DNA from: Lepas anatifera
Lineage: Eukaryota > Arthropoda > Thecostraca > Lepadidae
NCBI GenBank assembly: GCA_034440635.1
Contig: JAOTON010001478.1
Span: 310,001 to 374,000 of the forward strand
Reading direction: 5' to 3'
Length of the DNA stretch: 64,000 bases
The notes beneath the pieces were generated by a model. It had not been told where the DNA came from and searched no databases. It saw nothing but the letters and a program-made list of their open reading frames with translations. A program made the translations under genes and the position numbers. This document shows positions 33,393 through 44,765 of the stretch, in pieces. Within the stretch, counting starts at the first letter, position 1. The number at the start of each line of letters is the position of its first letter.

Positions 33393-33618
33393 CAGGTGGA
33401 TGTGAATGGAAGTCAGATGGCTGAAAAGTTCTGCAACAGACAGCAGCATTTGAGCCTATCTTCTTCCCAATTCTCAGTTTCAACTTCCAATGCTTGGACA
33501 GCACCTTATTCTGAGGAAACTTGTGAAAGCTGAGACTTCGACACTTTCTTCGGAAGGATACACACTGAGGAACGCAGCAGTTCTGATTGGATCTAATGGT
33601 TATCCGTCTCTTCTCCAT
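33393..33618 (-). CDS. THAP-domain exon, zinc ligand altered
   Basis: On the minus strand, ATG at 33618 (AAAATGG context) opens 75 codons ending at a GTAAGC donor (33392). Motifs of the THAP DNA-binding domain: C15-x3-C19, LSFHKFP (29-35), W44, V60-C61 and the closing FQPSDF (65-70). C19 to C61 spacing fits the C2CH pattern (35-53). The final zinc-ligand His, expected at residue 64, is Thr (CCRTF), so zinc binding may be lost. THAP exons occur in host regulators and in P-element-type transposases; the downstream exons needed to decide were not found. An in-frame ATG further upstream would add 18 residues. Confidence 0.65.
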
Positions 33619-33738
33619 TTTCTTTGAACTTTCCAAGATTATAACAAACAAGAAAATAACGCCAGTCTTCAATATTCACGTCCACCCAACATCACGTAAA
33701 ACCACGCTCTTTCACGAGTTTACCACGACTGAAAATCC

Positions 33739-33752
33739 GTTACTATGGGAAC
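33739..33752 (-). promoter_or_regulatory. RFX X-box-like site upstream of the THAP exon
   Basis: The complement reads GTTCCCATAGTAAC, fitting the palindromic RFX consensus GTNNCCATNGNNAC. It lies about 121-134 bp upstream of the ATG at 33618, a distance usual for RFX targets. Function is inferred. Confidence 0.4.
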
Positions 33753-33880
33753 CGTGTATAAACCAAGGATTGTTTTCAAATGCGCCGGATATGAAGCAGC
33801 CACGCCAGACGGCAGTCCCTCTCCTGGCGTTTCCAAAAAAATCCCCCAGGTGCCAACACTTTCGATGACCGAGGCCAATG

Positions 33881-35387
33881 GGTAGTATTGGGTACTTTTT
33901 TACCAGACCATAAATAAACAGAAACGGCCGCGCCGATCGCCGGCGTTGCCGCGGCGTGGACGCAGGGGTGACGCGTGGTGATTTGCTACAACGATGCGTG
34001 GAGAAACGGCATGTTTGTAAAGGTAACTTGGTGTTTCATTGATATCTATGCAGATGGAATGTCGACATATGTCTCTTACCTAGCTGCATGCAAAATTTCA
34101 TTTCCCTCCAATGACTCTAACCACCCTAAACCCCGGTGTGAAGCAAAAATGAACTGATAAAATTACCACTTTGAAATGTATTTTACGGCTTATAGCGCGG
34201 AAGCCGTAAGAGATAAGTGGGGGGTATCAGTGAGTAAAATGACGGCAACGAAGTTTTCTATCCAGCCGTGTTAAGTTCAATACCGTAGCTATCATGGTCT
34301 GGAAACCAGGGGGCTGAGAATAAAAATTTTAAAAACTTATATTTTATTTTTGCCTATAAAATAAAAAGTTACAGTCTGAAAGTTTTCATCTCTAAATATA
34401 TAATAAAGGAGGCTATTCTCTTTTATTATGTGAAATGGGAACTAATTTTTATCAATTAGATCGGAAGATATAAGGGTTTGAATGATATTTTGGGAAATGC
34501 AGACCTTCACGGAATGGCCCAAAAAGGACCCTTAAATTTCCGTTTTTGTTTTGTTTTTGTGTTTGTGCAGTACTGCACAAACCGGACTTTAAGTGGATAT
34601 TTGACTCAGAACCTGAACTGCTGTAGCTTCAGATATTTCGAGCCTGTAGTTTAGACCATGAGTTTTATGCCAAATTTAGGGTGCAAAGTTTAAAAGCTAA
34701 TTTAGAGCCCTAAATTTAAAGCTTTTTCTTTCCAACTTTTTTGTGAACTACAAATTTGTCTGATGTAAAAGGGTGCAAGTTTGAAGACTGTAGATGAATT
34801 AGCAAAAAATAGAAAAACAAAAGTTAAAAATCACATAATGCAAAATTCTGGGCAAAATTTTGAAAATTTTTAAAATTGACAACCATGGTGCTTATTCATT
34901 TGGAAGTGCCTTCTATCCACAAAAGTTTTAGGTCTCTGATACCAGCGCTCAGAACAGACAACAACAACAACAGACAACCTCGGCCTGCGGCCTCGGCAGG
35001 TGCCGCTCTGGCGCAGGAGAAGCCGGTGACAATGTACGTTATCCAAACAGTTTGATTGACAGGCGTGTTTTTTCAGCAGTTTGAAACTTATAACAACGCA
35101 ATGTTGGAGTTTTAGGTTTTGTGTTCTCATTATGGCTCCATTCAATCCCCTGTCTAGGCCCATGTTTTCCTAAATTAGCATGTTTCTGCATACTGCACCA
35201 CGCTTGCCCTCTGTTCATATCATCAAATAAATAAACACACGCATAATGTTTGTTTTGTTAAGCAAAGACTGGGCATAACGAGAAGAAAGGAGATACAATA
35301 TGAAATATGATGGGTTTTCCGACGGTATTTCACCCATACCTGCAGATTTTCACCAAATTCAGCCTATTTATTACCGAGTTATGCCCC
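33881..35387. repeat. macro-unit 2 leader, C element and flank
   Basis: Starts GGGTAGTATTGGGTAC. Contains a hairpin TTACGGCTT...AAGCCGTAA (near 34186-34212), the 20-bp palindrome TTTGTGCAGTACTGCACAAA (34562-34581), a (CAA)n tail near 34962, and the C element (34979-35031) with a G-U variant CTCTGGC in its second hairpin. Short open frames carry no recognised motif. Confidence 0.9.
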
Positions 35388-37425
35388 AGCTCGAGACCTC
35401 AGCCCCACCACCGAACTGATGTCCTGGATCCGCCTATGCTCGAGCTCCTTACCCCAACCCCTTACATATGTCCTGGATCTGCCTATGCTCGAACTCCGTA
35501 GCCCCACCTCTATACTGCCCTGGACCCGCCTATGCTTGAACTCCTTAGCCCCTACCCCTAATGATGTCCTGGATCCGCCTATGCTCGAGCTCCCGAGCCC
35601 CACCCACGTACTGATGTCCTGAATCCGCTTATGCTCGAGCTCCTTAGCCCCACTCCCGTACTGATGTCCTGGATCCGCTTATGTTTTAACTCTTTAGCCC
35701 CTACCTGTTTTAACTCTTTAGCCTCTTGATGTCCTGGATCCGCTTATGCTCGAGCTCCTTAGCCCCACCCCCGTACTGATGTCTTTGATCCGCCTATACT
35801 CGAGCCCCTTAGCCCCGGCCCCTTACTGATGTCCTGGATCCGCCTCTGCTCGAGCTCCTTAGCCCGACACCCATACTGATGTCCTGGATCCGCCTATGCT
35901 CGAGCTCCTTAGCCCCATCTCCGTACAGATGTCCTGGATCCGCCTATGCTGGATCTCCTAGCCCCATCCCCGTACCGATATGCTGGATCCGCCTATGCTC
36001 AAACCCCTTAGCCTCTAACTCCGTACTGATATCCTGGCTCCGCTTATGCTCGAGCTCCTTAGCCCCACACCCGTACTGATGTCCTGGATCCGCCTATGCC
36101 CGGACTCTTTAGCCCCTACCCCTCTGCTGATGTCCTGGAGCCGCTTATGCTTGAGCTCCTTAGCCCCACCTCTGTACTGATGTCCTTTATCCGCCTATAC
36201 TCGAACCCCTTAGCCCCACCCCCGTACTGATGCCCTGGATTCGCCTCTGCTCGAGCTCCTTAGCCCCACACCCATACTGATGTCCTGGATCCGCCTATAC
36301 TCCAGCTCTATAGCCCCACCCCCGTACAGATGTCCTGGATCCACCTATGCTCGATCTCCTTAGCCCCACCCCCGTACTGATGTCCTGGATCCGCCTTTAC
36401 TCAGGCTCCGGAGCCACACCCCTGCACTGATGTCCTGGATCCGCCTATGCTCGAGCTCCTTAGCCCCACCCCCGTACTGAGGCCTGGATCCGCCTTTGCT
36501 GGAGCTCCTTAGCCCCACCCCCGTACTGATGTCCTGGATCCTCCTATGCTCGAATTTTTTAGCCCCACCTCCGTACTGATGTCCTGGATCCGCATATGCC
36601 CGAACTCCTTAGCCCCCACCCCCTACTGATGTCCTGGATCCGCCTTTGCTCGAGCTCCTTACCCCACCTTCTTCCTGATGTCTTGGATCCGCCTATACTC
36701 GAACTCCGTAGCCCCTACCCCCCCCCACTGATGTCCTGGATCCGCCTATGCTCGAGCTCCTTACCCCACCCCCTTACTAATGTCCTGGATCCGCCTGTGC
36801 TCGAACTTTGTAGCCCCACCTCTGTACTCCCCTGGATCCGCCTATGCTCGAACTACTTAGCCCCCACCCCCTACTGATGTCCTGGATCCGACTATGCTCG
36901 AGCTCCCGAGCCCCACCCCCGTACTGATCAGCTGAATCCGCTTATGCTCGAGCTTCTTAGCCCCACCGCCGTACTGATGTCCTAGATCCGCCTCTGCCGA
37001 AGCTCCTTAGCCCCATCCCCGTACTAATATCCTGGATCCGCCTATGCTCGAACTCCGTAGCCCCTACCCCCCTACTGATGTCCTGGATCCGCCTATGCTG
37101 GAACTCCCGAGTCTCACCCCGTACTGATGTCCTGATTCCGCTAATGCTCAGCTGCTTAGCCCCATCCCCGTACTAATGTCCTGGATCCGCCTATGCTCTA
37201 ACTCCCTAGCCCGACCCTCGTACCGATGTCCTGGATCCGCCTATGCTCTAACTCCCTAGCCCGACCCTCGTACCGATATCCTGGATCCGCCTATGCTCTA
37301 ACTCCCTAGCCCCACCCTCGTACTGATGTCCTGGGTCCGCCTATGCTCGAACTCTTTAGCCCTTACCCCCATGCTGATGTCCTGGATCCGCTTATGCTCG
37401 ATCTCCTTACCCCCCACACCAGTAA
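35388..37425. repeat. 50-bp satellite array 2
   Basis: About 40 units. Its first 0.5 kb is almost identical to the start of array 1 (24315 onward), including the variants GGACCCGCCTATGCTTG and TATGTTTTAACTCTTTAG. Confidence 0.95.
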
Positions 37426-37960
37426 CGCCCCACCTCCGTGCCCCCCGCCCCCCGCCCCCGAAACGACATAGGCGGATACAAGGGGAAAGGGGACAGGTGC
37501 CCCCATAGAATCTTAGCGCCCCCTGAAATTGTCCCGGAAACCCCTGGAAAGTTCGATGGCACCCCCTGAAATGTCGTTTTCCCCGAGATGCAGGTATCGG
37601 GGTCTACTGATAGGTTTTAGCGCCTACTTGATAGGTTTTTCCCGCCAAAAGTGGCGTCCCTGGTGTAGATAGCGCCCACCAGGAAGTTTCCCCTTCCACC
37701 TCGCCCCCGATAGGCAATCCTGGATCCGCGTATGGGAAGCGACATTTCAGGGAGCGTCATCGACCTTGAGAGGCGTGTCTTTACAATTTCAGAGGGCGCC
37801 GATGGTCGATTGGGGGTTGGGGGAGGGGATGGGGGGAGAAGGGTGGGGGGGCACCTAGCCTACTTATTCCCTGGATCCACCCATGGTCCAAAAACAGAAA
37901 CATAATACTCTTATTGTAAACTCAGACTTTTACGGTACTCTAATTACTTGTGATGCATTA
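37426..37960. repeat. macro-unit 2 tail (T)
   Basis: Same organisation as 30711-31235, with the left TIR reading GGCGGATACAAGGGG. It joins the next leader directly at GATGCATTAT|GGGTAGTGTT. Confidence 0.9.
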
Positions 37961-39544
37961 TGGGTAGTGTTGGGTACTTTTTTACCAGACCATAAATAAA
38001 CAGAAACGGCCGCGCCGATCGCCGGCGTTGCCGCGACGTGGACGCAGGGGTGACGCGGGGTGATTTGCTACAACGATGCGTGGAGAAACGGCATGTTAGT
38101 AAAGGTAACTTGGTGTTTCATTGATATACATGCAGATGGAATGTCGACATATGTCTCTTACCTAGCTGCATGCAAAATTTTATTTCCCTCCAATGACTCT
38201 AACCACCCTAAACCCCGGTGTGAAGCAAAAATGAACTGATAAAATTACCACTTTGAAATGCATTTTACGGCTTATAGCGCGGAAGCCGTAAGAGATAAGT
38301 GGGGGGTATGAGTGAGAAAAATGACGGCAACGAAGTTTTCTATCCAGCCGTGTTAAGTTCAATACCGTAGCTATCATGGTCTGGAAACCAGGGGGCTGAG
38401 AATAAAAATTTTAAAAACTTATATTTTATTTTTGCCTATAAAATAAAAAGTTTCAGTCTGAAAGTTTTTATCTCTAAATATATAATAAAGGAGGCTATTC
38501 TCTCTTATTATCTGAAATGGGAACTAATTTTTCTCAATCAGATCGGAAGATATAAGGGTTTGAATGATATTTTGGGAAATGCAGACCTTCACGGAATGGG
38601 CCAAAAAGGACCCTTAAATTTCCGTTTTTGTTTTGTTTCTGTGTTTGTGCAGTACTGCACAAACCGGCCTTGAAGTTAATATTTGACTCAGAACCTGAAC
38701 TGCTGTAGCTTCAGATATTTCGAGCCTGTAGTTTAGACCATGAGTTTTATGCCAAATTTAGGGTGCAAAGTTTAAAAGCTAATTTAGAGCCCTAAATTTA
38801 AAGCTTTTTCTTTCCAAATTTTTGTGTGAACTACAAATTTCACTGATGTAAAAGGGTGCAAGTTTGAAGAGTCTAGATGAATTAGGAAAAAATAGAAAAA
38901 TAAAAGTTAAAAATCACGTAATGCAAAATTCTGGGCAAAATTTTGAAAATTTTGAAAATTGACAACCGTGGTGCTTATTCATTTGGAAGTGCCTTCTATC
39001 CACAAAAGTTTTAGGTCTCTGATACCAGCGCTCAGAACAGACAACAACAACAACAGACAACAACGACGACGACGAGACCGGAAAAACTGTCAGAATAGAA
39101 GCCGTTTCTTACTTCGTTCGTCACCGGCTTCTGACCTCGGCCTGCGGCCTCGGCAGGTGCCGCTCCGGCGCAGGAGAAGCCGGTGACAATGTACGTTAGC
39201 CAAACAGTTCGATTGACAGGCGAGTGTTTTCAGCAGTTTGATACTTATAACAACGCAATGTTTGAGTTTTAGGTTTTGTGTTCTCATTATGGCTCCATTT
39301 AATCCCCTGTCTAGGCCCATGTTTTCCTAAATTAGCATGTATCTGCATACTGCACCACGCTTGCCCTCTGTTCATGTCATCACCTAAAAATACACACGTA
39401 TAATGTTTGTTTTGTTAAGCAAAGACTACGCATGATCAGAAGAAAGGCGATGCAATATAAAATATGACGGGTTTTCCGACAGTATTTCACCTATACCTGC
39501 AGATTTTCACCCAATTCAGCCTATTTGTTACCGAGTTATGCCCC
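37961..39544. repeat. macro-unit 3 leader, C element and flank
   Basis: Palindrome at 38644-38663. Between the (CAA)n tail and C there is one extra hairpin unit (GTCAGAATAGAAGCCG ... CGGCTTCTGAC, about 39089-39135). Together with C it gives a 13-bp outer stem GTCACCGGCTTCT (39120-39132) with AGAAGCCGGTGAC (39175-39187). Confidence 0.9.
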
Positions 39545-42500
39545 AGCTCGAGACCTCAGCCCCACCACCGAACTGATGTCCTGGATCCGCCTATGCTCGA
39601 GCTCTTTAGCCCCACCCACGTACTGATGTCCTGGAACCGCCTATGCTCGAGCTCCTTACCCCAACCCCTTACTGATGTCCTGGATCTGCTTATGCTGGAA
39701 CTCCGTAGCCCCACCTCTGTAATGCCCTGGATCCGCCTATGCTCGAACTCCATAGCCCCTACCCCCTACTGATGTCCTGGATCCGCTTATGCGCGAGCCA
39801 ACTAGCCCCACCCCATACTGATTTCCTGGATCCGCCTATGCTCGATTTCCTTAGCACCACCCCGTACTGATGTCCTGGATCCGCTTATGCTCGAGTTCCT
39901 TAGCCCCACCCCCGAACTGATGACCTATATCCGCCTATGCTCGAGCTTCTTAGTCCCATCCCCGTACTGATATCCTGGATCCGCTTATGCTCGAACTCCT
40001 TAGCCTCTACCCCCGTACTGATGTCCTGGATCCGCTTATGCTCGAGCTCCTTCGCCCCACCCCCGTACTGATGTCCTGGATCCGTCTATGCTCGATTTCC
40101 GTAGCCTAACCCCCGTACTGATGTCCTGGATCAGCCTATGCTCTAACTTCTTAGCCCCACCTCCGTACTGATGTCCTGGATCCGCCTATGCTCCATCTCC
40201 TTAGCCCCACCCCCGTACTGATGTCCTGGATCCGCCTTTACTCGAGCTCCGGAGCCCCAACCCCGCACTTATGTCCTGGATCCGCCTATGCTCGAGCTCC
40301 TTAGCCCCACCCCCGAACTGATGTCATGGATCCGCCTATGCTCGAGCTCCTTAGCCCCACCCCCGTACTGATGTCCTGGATCCGCCTATGCTCTAACTCC
40401 CTAGCCCCACCCTCGTACTGATGTCCTGGATTCGCCTATTCTCTATCTCCCTAGGCCCACCCTCGTACTGATGTCCTGGATCCGCCTATGCTCGAAATCT
40501 TTAGCCCCTACACCCGTGCTGATGTCCTGGATCCGCTTATGCTCGAGCTCCTTAGCCCCACCCCCTTACTGATGTCCTGGATCCACCTATGCTCGAACTC
40601 CGTAGCCCCACCTCCGTACTGTCATGGATCCGCCTATGCTCGAGCTCCCTAGCCCCATCCCCGTACTGATGTCCTGGATCCGCCTATGCTCGAGCTGCTT
40701 AGCCCCACCCCGTACTGATGTCCTGGATCCGCCTATGCTCGAGCTCATTAGTTCCACCCCCGGACTGATGTCCTGGATCCGCCTATGCTCGAGCTCCTTA
40801 GCCCCACCCTCGTAGTGATGTCCTGGATCCGCCTATGTTCGAGCTCCTTAGCCCCATCTTCGAACTGATGTCCTGGATCCGCCTATGCTCAAACTCCTCA
40901 GGCCCATCCCCGCACTGATGTCCTGGATCCGCCTATGCTCGAGCTCCTTAGCCCCACGCACTTAGTGATGTCCTGGTTCCGCCTATGCTCGAACTCCGTA
41001 GCCCCACCCCCGTACTGATGTCCTGGGTCCGCTTGTGCTCGAGCTCCTTAGCCCCACCCCCAAACTGATGTCCTGGATCCGCCTATGCTCGAGCTCCTTA
41101 GCCCTACCCCTATTGATGTCCTGGATCCGCCTATGCTCGAGCCCTTAGCCCCACCCCCTTACTGATGTCCTGGGTCCGCCTATGCTCGAGCTCCTTAACC
41201 CCACTCCCTTACTGATGTCCTGGATCCGCCTATGCTCGAACTCCGTAGCCCCACCTCCGTACTGTCCTGGATCCGCCTATGCTCAAGCTCCTTAGCCCCA
41301 TTCCCGTACTGATGTCCTGGATCCGCCTATGCTTGAGGTCTCGAGTTCGAACCCCGTACTGATGTCCTGGATCCGCCTATGATCGAGCTCCTTAGCCCCA
41401 CCCCCGTACTGATGTCCTGGGTCCGCTTATGCTCGAGCTCCTTAGCCCCACCCCGAACTGATGTCCTGGATCCGCCTATGCTCGAGCTCCTTAGCCCTAC
41501 CCCTATTGATGTCCTGGATCCGCCTATGCTCGAGCCCTTAGCCCCACCCCCTTACTGATGTCCTGGGTCCGCCTATGCTCGAGCTCCTTAACCCCACTCC
41601 CTTACTGATGTCCTGGATCCGCCTATGCTCGAACTCCGTAGCCCCACCTCCGTACTGTCCTGGATCCGCCTATGCTCAAGCTCCTTAGCCCATTCCCGTA
41701 CTGATGTCCTGGATCCGCCTATGCTTGAGGTCCCGAGTTCCAACCCCGTACTGATGTCCTGGATCCGCCTATGATCGAGCTCCTTAGCCCCACCCCCGTA
41801 CTGATGTCCTGGGTCCGCCTATGCTCGAGCTCCTGAGCCCCACCCCGAACTGATGTCCTGGATCCGCCTATGCTCGAGCTCCTTAGGTCCATCCCCGTAC
41901 TGATGTCCTGGATCCGCCTATGCTCGAGCTCCTTAGCCCTACCCCTATTGATGTCCTGGATCCGCCTATGCTCGAGCTCCTTAGTCCCACCCCCTTACTG
42001 ATGTCCTGGATCCGCCTATGCTGGGGCTCCTTAACCCCACTTTCCTACTGATGTCCTGGATCCGCCTATGCTCGAACTCCGTAGCCCCACCCCCGTACTG
42101 ATGTCCTGGATCCACCTATGTTCGAGCTCCTTAGCCCCATCTCCGAACTGATGTCCTGGATCCGCCTATGCTCAAACTCCTCAGGCCCATCCCCGTACTG
42201 ATGTCCTGGATCCGCCTATGCTCGAGCTCCTTAGTTCCACCCCCGGACTGATGTCCTGGATCCGCCTATGCTCGATCTCCTTAGCCCCACCCCCGTACTG
42301 ATGTCCTGGATCCGCCTATGTTTGAGCTCCTTAGCCCCATCCCCGAACTGATGTCCTGGATCCGCCTATGCTCAAACTCCTCAGGCCCATCCCCGTACTG
42401 ATGTCCTGGATCCGCCTATGCTCGAGCTCCTTAGCCCCACGCACTTACTGATGTCCTGGTTCCGCCTATGCTCGAACTCCGTAGCCCCACCTCTGTACTG

Positions 42501-42713
42501 CCCTGGATCCGCCTATGCTCAAGCTCCTTAGCCCCATTCCTGTACTGATGTCCTGGATCCGCCTATGCTCGAGCTCCTTAACCCCACTCCCCTACTGATG
42601 TCCTGGATCCGCCTATGCTCGAGCTCACTAGCCCCACCCCGGTACTGGTGTCTTGGATCCGCCTATGCTCGAGCTCCTTAGCCCCACCCCCATACTAATG
42701 GCCTGGATCCGCC
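39545..42713. repeat. 50-bp satellite array 3
   Basis: About 63 units with a different internal arrangement from the other arrays. A block of about 390 bp (near 41060-41450) is tandemly repeated, marked by CCCTACCCCTATTGATGTCC at about 41102 and 41494. The array has no tail and ends at retroposon-like DNA. Confidence 0.95.
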
Positions 42714-43390
42714 ACTGCTTATTAAGTTTATTTAAGCAGGGAGTGCAAGGAGTCACGTGTCATGGTATCACCACAAAGAGGTTTATTCGGCTGGGAAAGA
42801 AATGGTGTGCAACGGTGGATCCTTTGGCCAGTGCTACCTTTGGTTAGAGGATGCATTAACTAGTGGGTAGATAGATAGACAGATGATAAACTTTTATTGG
42901 ACGGAAACAATATGACAGGTATAACAAATAGATTGACGCAAAAGCCCGAAGGCTTAAGTGGTGGGGCCTCTCTTATCTCTCTCATAAAACACATCACTTT
43001 TACCGGACCTATCACACACATACACAGTAAGGTTTGGACACACATAAAAAAACAAAACACAACAAACCAAACAAGCAAACCAGTTCCTGACCACTATTTT
43101 GTATTTTATTCGTCGCAAGTCGCCGCAGCGAGCGGGACCCTACCGCACGGCCGCCACCCGGCCGTCCGACTGATATGAATGTCTAATAGACAACGCGCCC
43201 GCCGCACGAGTAGAGGAGCCGAAACGAGACAGACTACCCTGCCTCCACCGGGCATTCGCGCTGGTCTATAGCATGCGTAGGTATCTGTCTCGCATAGCAG
43301 CTACCAGTGCGCCGCCCGCAGCCACGCTACGGCCGAACGGCGGGGTGAGGTTTCGAGTGGAAAACTTACTAGCATTGTGTATTACATTTA
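42714..43390 (-). mobile_element. retroposon 3' end, unclassified
   Basis: Read on the minus strand this goes from GC-rich DNA through an AAACAAA/TTTGTTTT-rich stretch to TTTCCGTCCAATAAAAGTTT and a TCTGTCTATCTATC tail (about 42866-42895). An AATAAA signal followed by a short ATCT-type microsatellite is typical of LINE or SINE 3' ends. No coding part or clear target duplication was seen. Confidence 0.4.
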
Positions 43391-43429
43391 ATTAAAGGTA
43401 CACTGTTGTTGCTATGATATGCAACCTGT

Positions 43430-44765
43430 TGCGATGGCAAGATATGTCTTTGAACTAGCTTTTTGCCGAATTTCATCCACTTCCATCGATATTAACCAAT
43501 CGAAATCCTGGTGTGAAGCAAAAATGAACCGATAAAATTACCACTTTGAAATGTATTTTACGGCTGATAGCGCGGAAGCCGTAAGAGATAAGTGGGGGTA
43601 TGAGTGAGAAAAATGACGGCAACAAAGTTTTCTATCCAGCCGTGTTAAGTTCAATGCCGTAGCTATCATGGTCTGGAAACCAGGGGGCTGAGAATAAAAA
43701 TTTTAAAAACTTATATTTTATTTTTGCCTATAAAATAAAAAGTTACAGTCTGAAAGTTTTTATCTCTAAATATATAATAAAGGAGGCTATTCTCTTTTAT
43801 TATCTGAAATGGGAACTAATTTATCTTAATTAGATCGGAAGATATAAGGGTTTGACTGATATTTTGGGAAATGCAGACCTTCGCAGAATGGGCCAAAAAG
43901 GACCCTTAAATTTCCGTTTTTCTTTTGTTTCTGTGTTTGTGCAGTACTGCACAAACCGGGCTTTAAATTGGTATTTGACTCAGAACCTAAACTGCTGTAG
44001 CTTCAGATATTTTGAGCCTGTAGTTTAGACTATGAGTTTTATGCCAAATTTAGGGTGCAAAGTTTAAAAGCTAATTTGGAGCCTTAAATTTACAACTTTT
44101 TCTTTCAAACTTTTTGTGTGATCCACAAATTTCCCTGATGTAAAAGGGTGCAAGTTTGAAGACTGTAGATGAATTAGCAAAAAATAGAAAAATAAAAGTT
44201 AAAAATCACATAATGCAAAATTCTGGGCAAAATTTTGAAAATTTTGAAAATTGACAACCGTGGTGCTTATTCATTTGGAAGTGCCTTCTATCCACAAAAG
44301 TTTTAGGTCTCTGCTACCAGCGCTCAGAACAGACAACAACAACAACAACAGACAACCTCGGCCTGCGGCCTCGGCAGGTGCCGCTCTGGCGCAGGAGAAG
44401 CCGGTGACAATGTACGTTAGCCAAACAGTTCGATTGACAGGCGAGTGTTTTCAGCAGTTTGATACTTATAACAACGCAATGTTGGAGTTTTAGGTTTTGT
44501 GTTCTCATTATGGCTCCATTCAATCCCCTGTCTAGGCCCATGTTTTCCTAAATTAGCATGTCTCTGCATACTGCACCACTCTTGCCCTCTGTTCATATCA
44601 TCAAAGAAATAAACACACGCATAATGTTTGTTTTGTTAAGCAAAGACTGGGCATGACGACAAGAAAGGAGATACAATATAAAATATGATGGGTTTTCCGA
44701 CGGTATTTCACCTATACCTGCAGATTTTCACCCAATTCAGCCTATTTGTTACCGAATTATGCCCC
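43430..44765. repeat. macro-unit 4 leader (5' diverged), C element and flank
   Basis: Lacks the GGGTAGTGTTGGGTAC start. Homology begins near GATATGTCTTTGAACTAGC. The palindrome is at 43935-43954 and C at 44356-44408 with the CTCTGGC variant. Confidence 0.85.
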
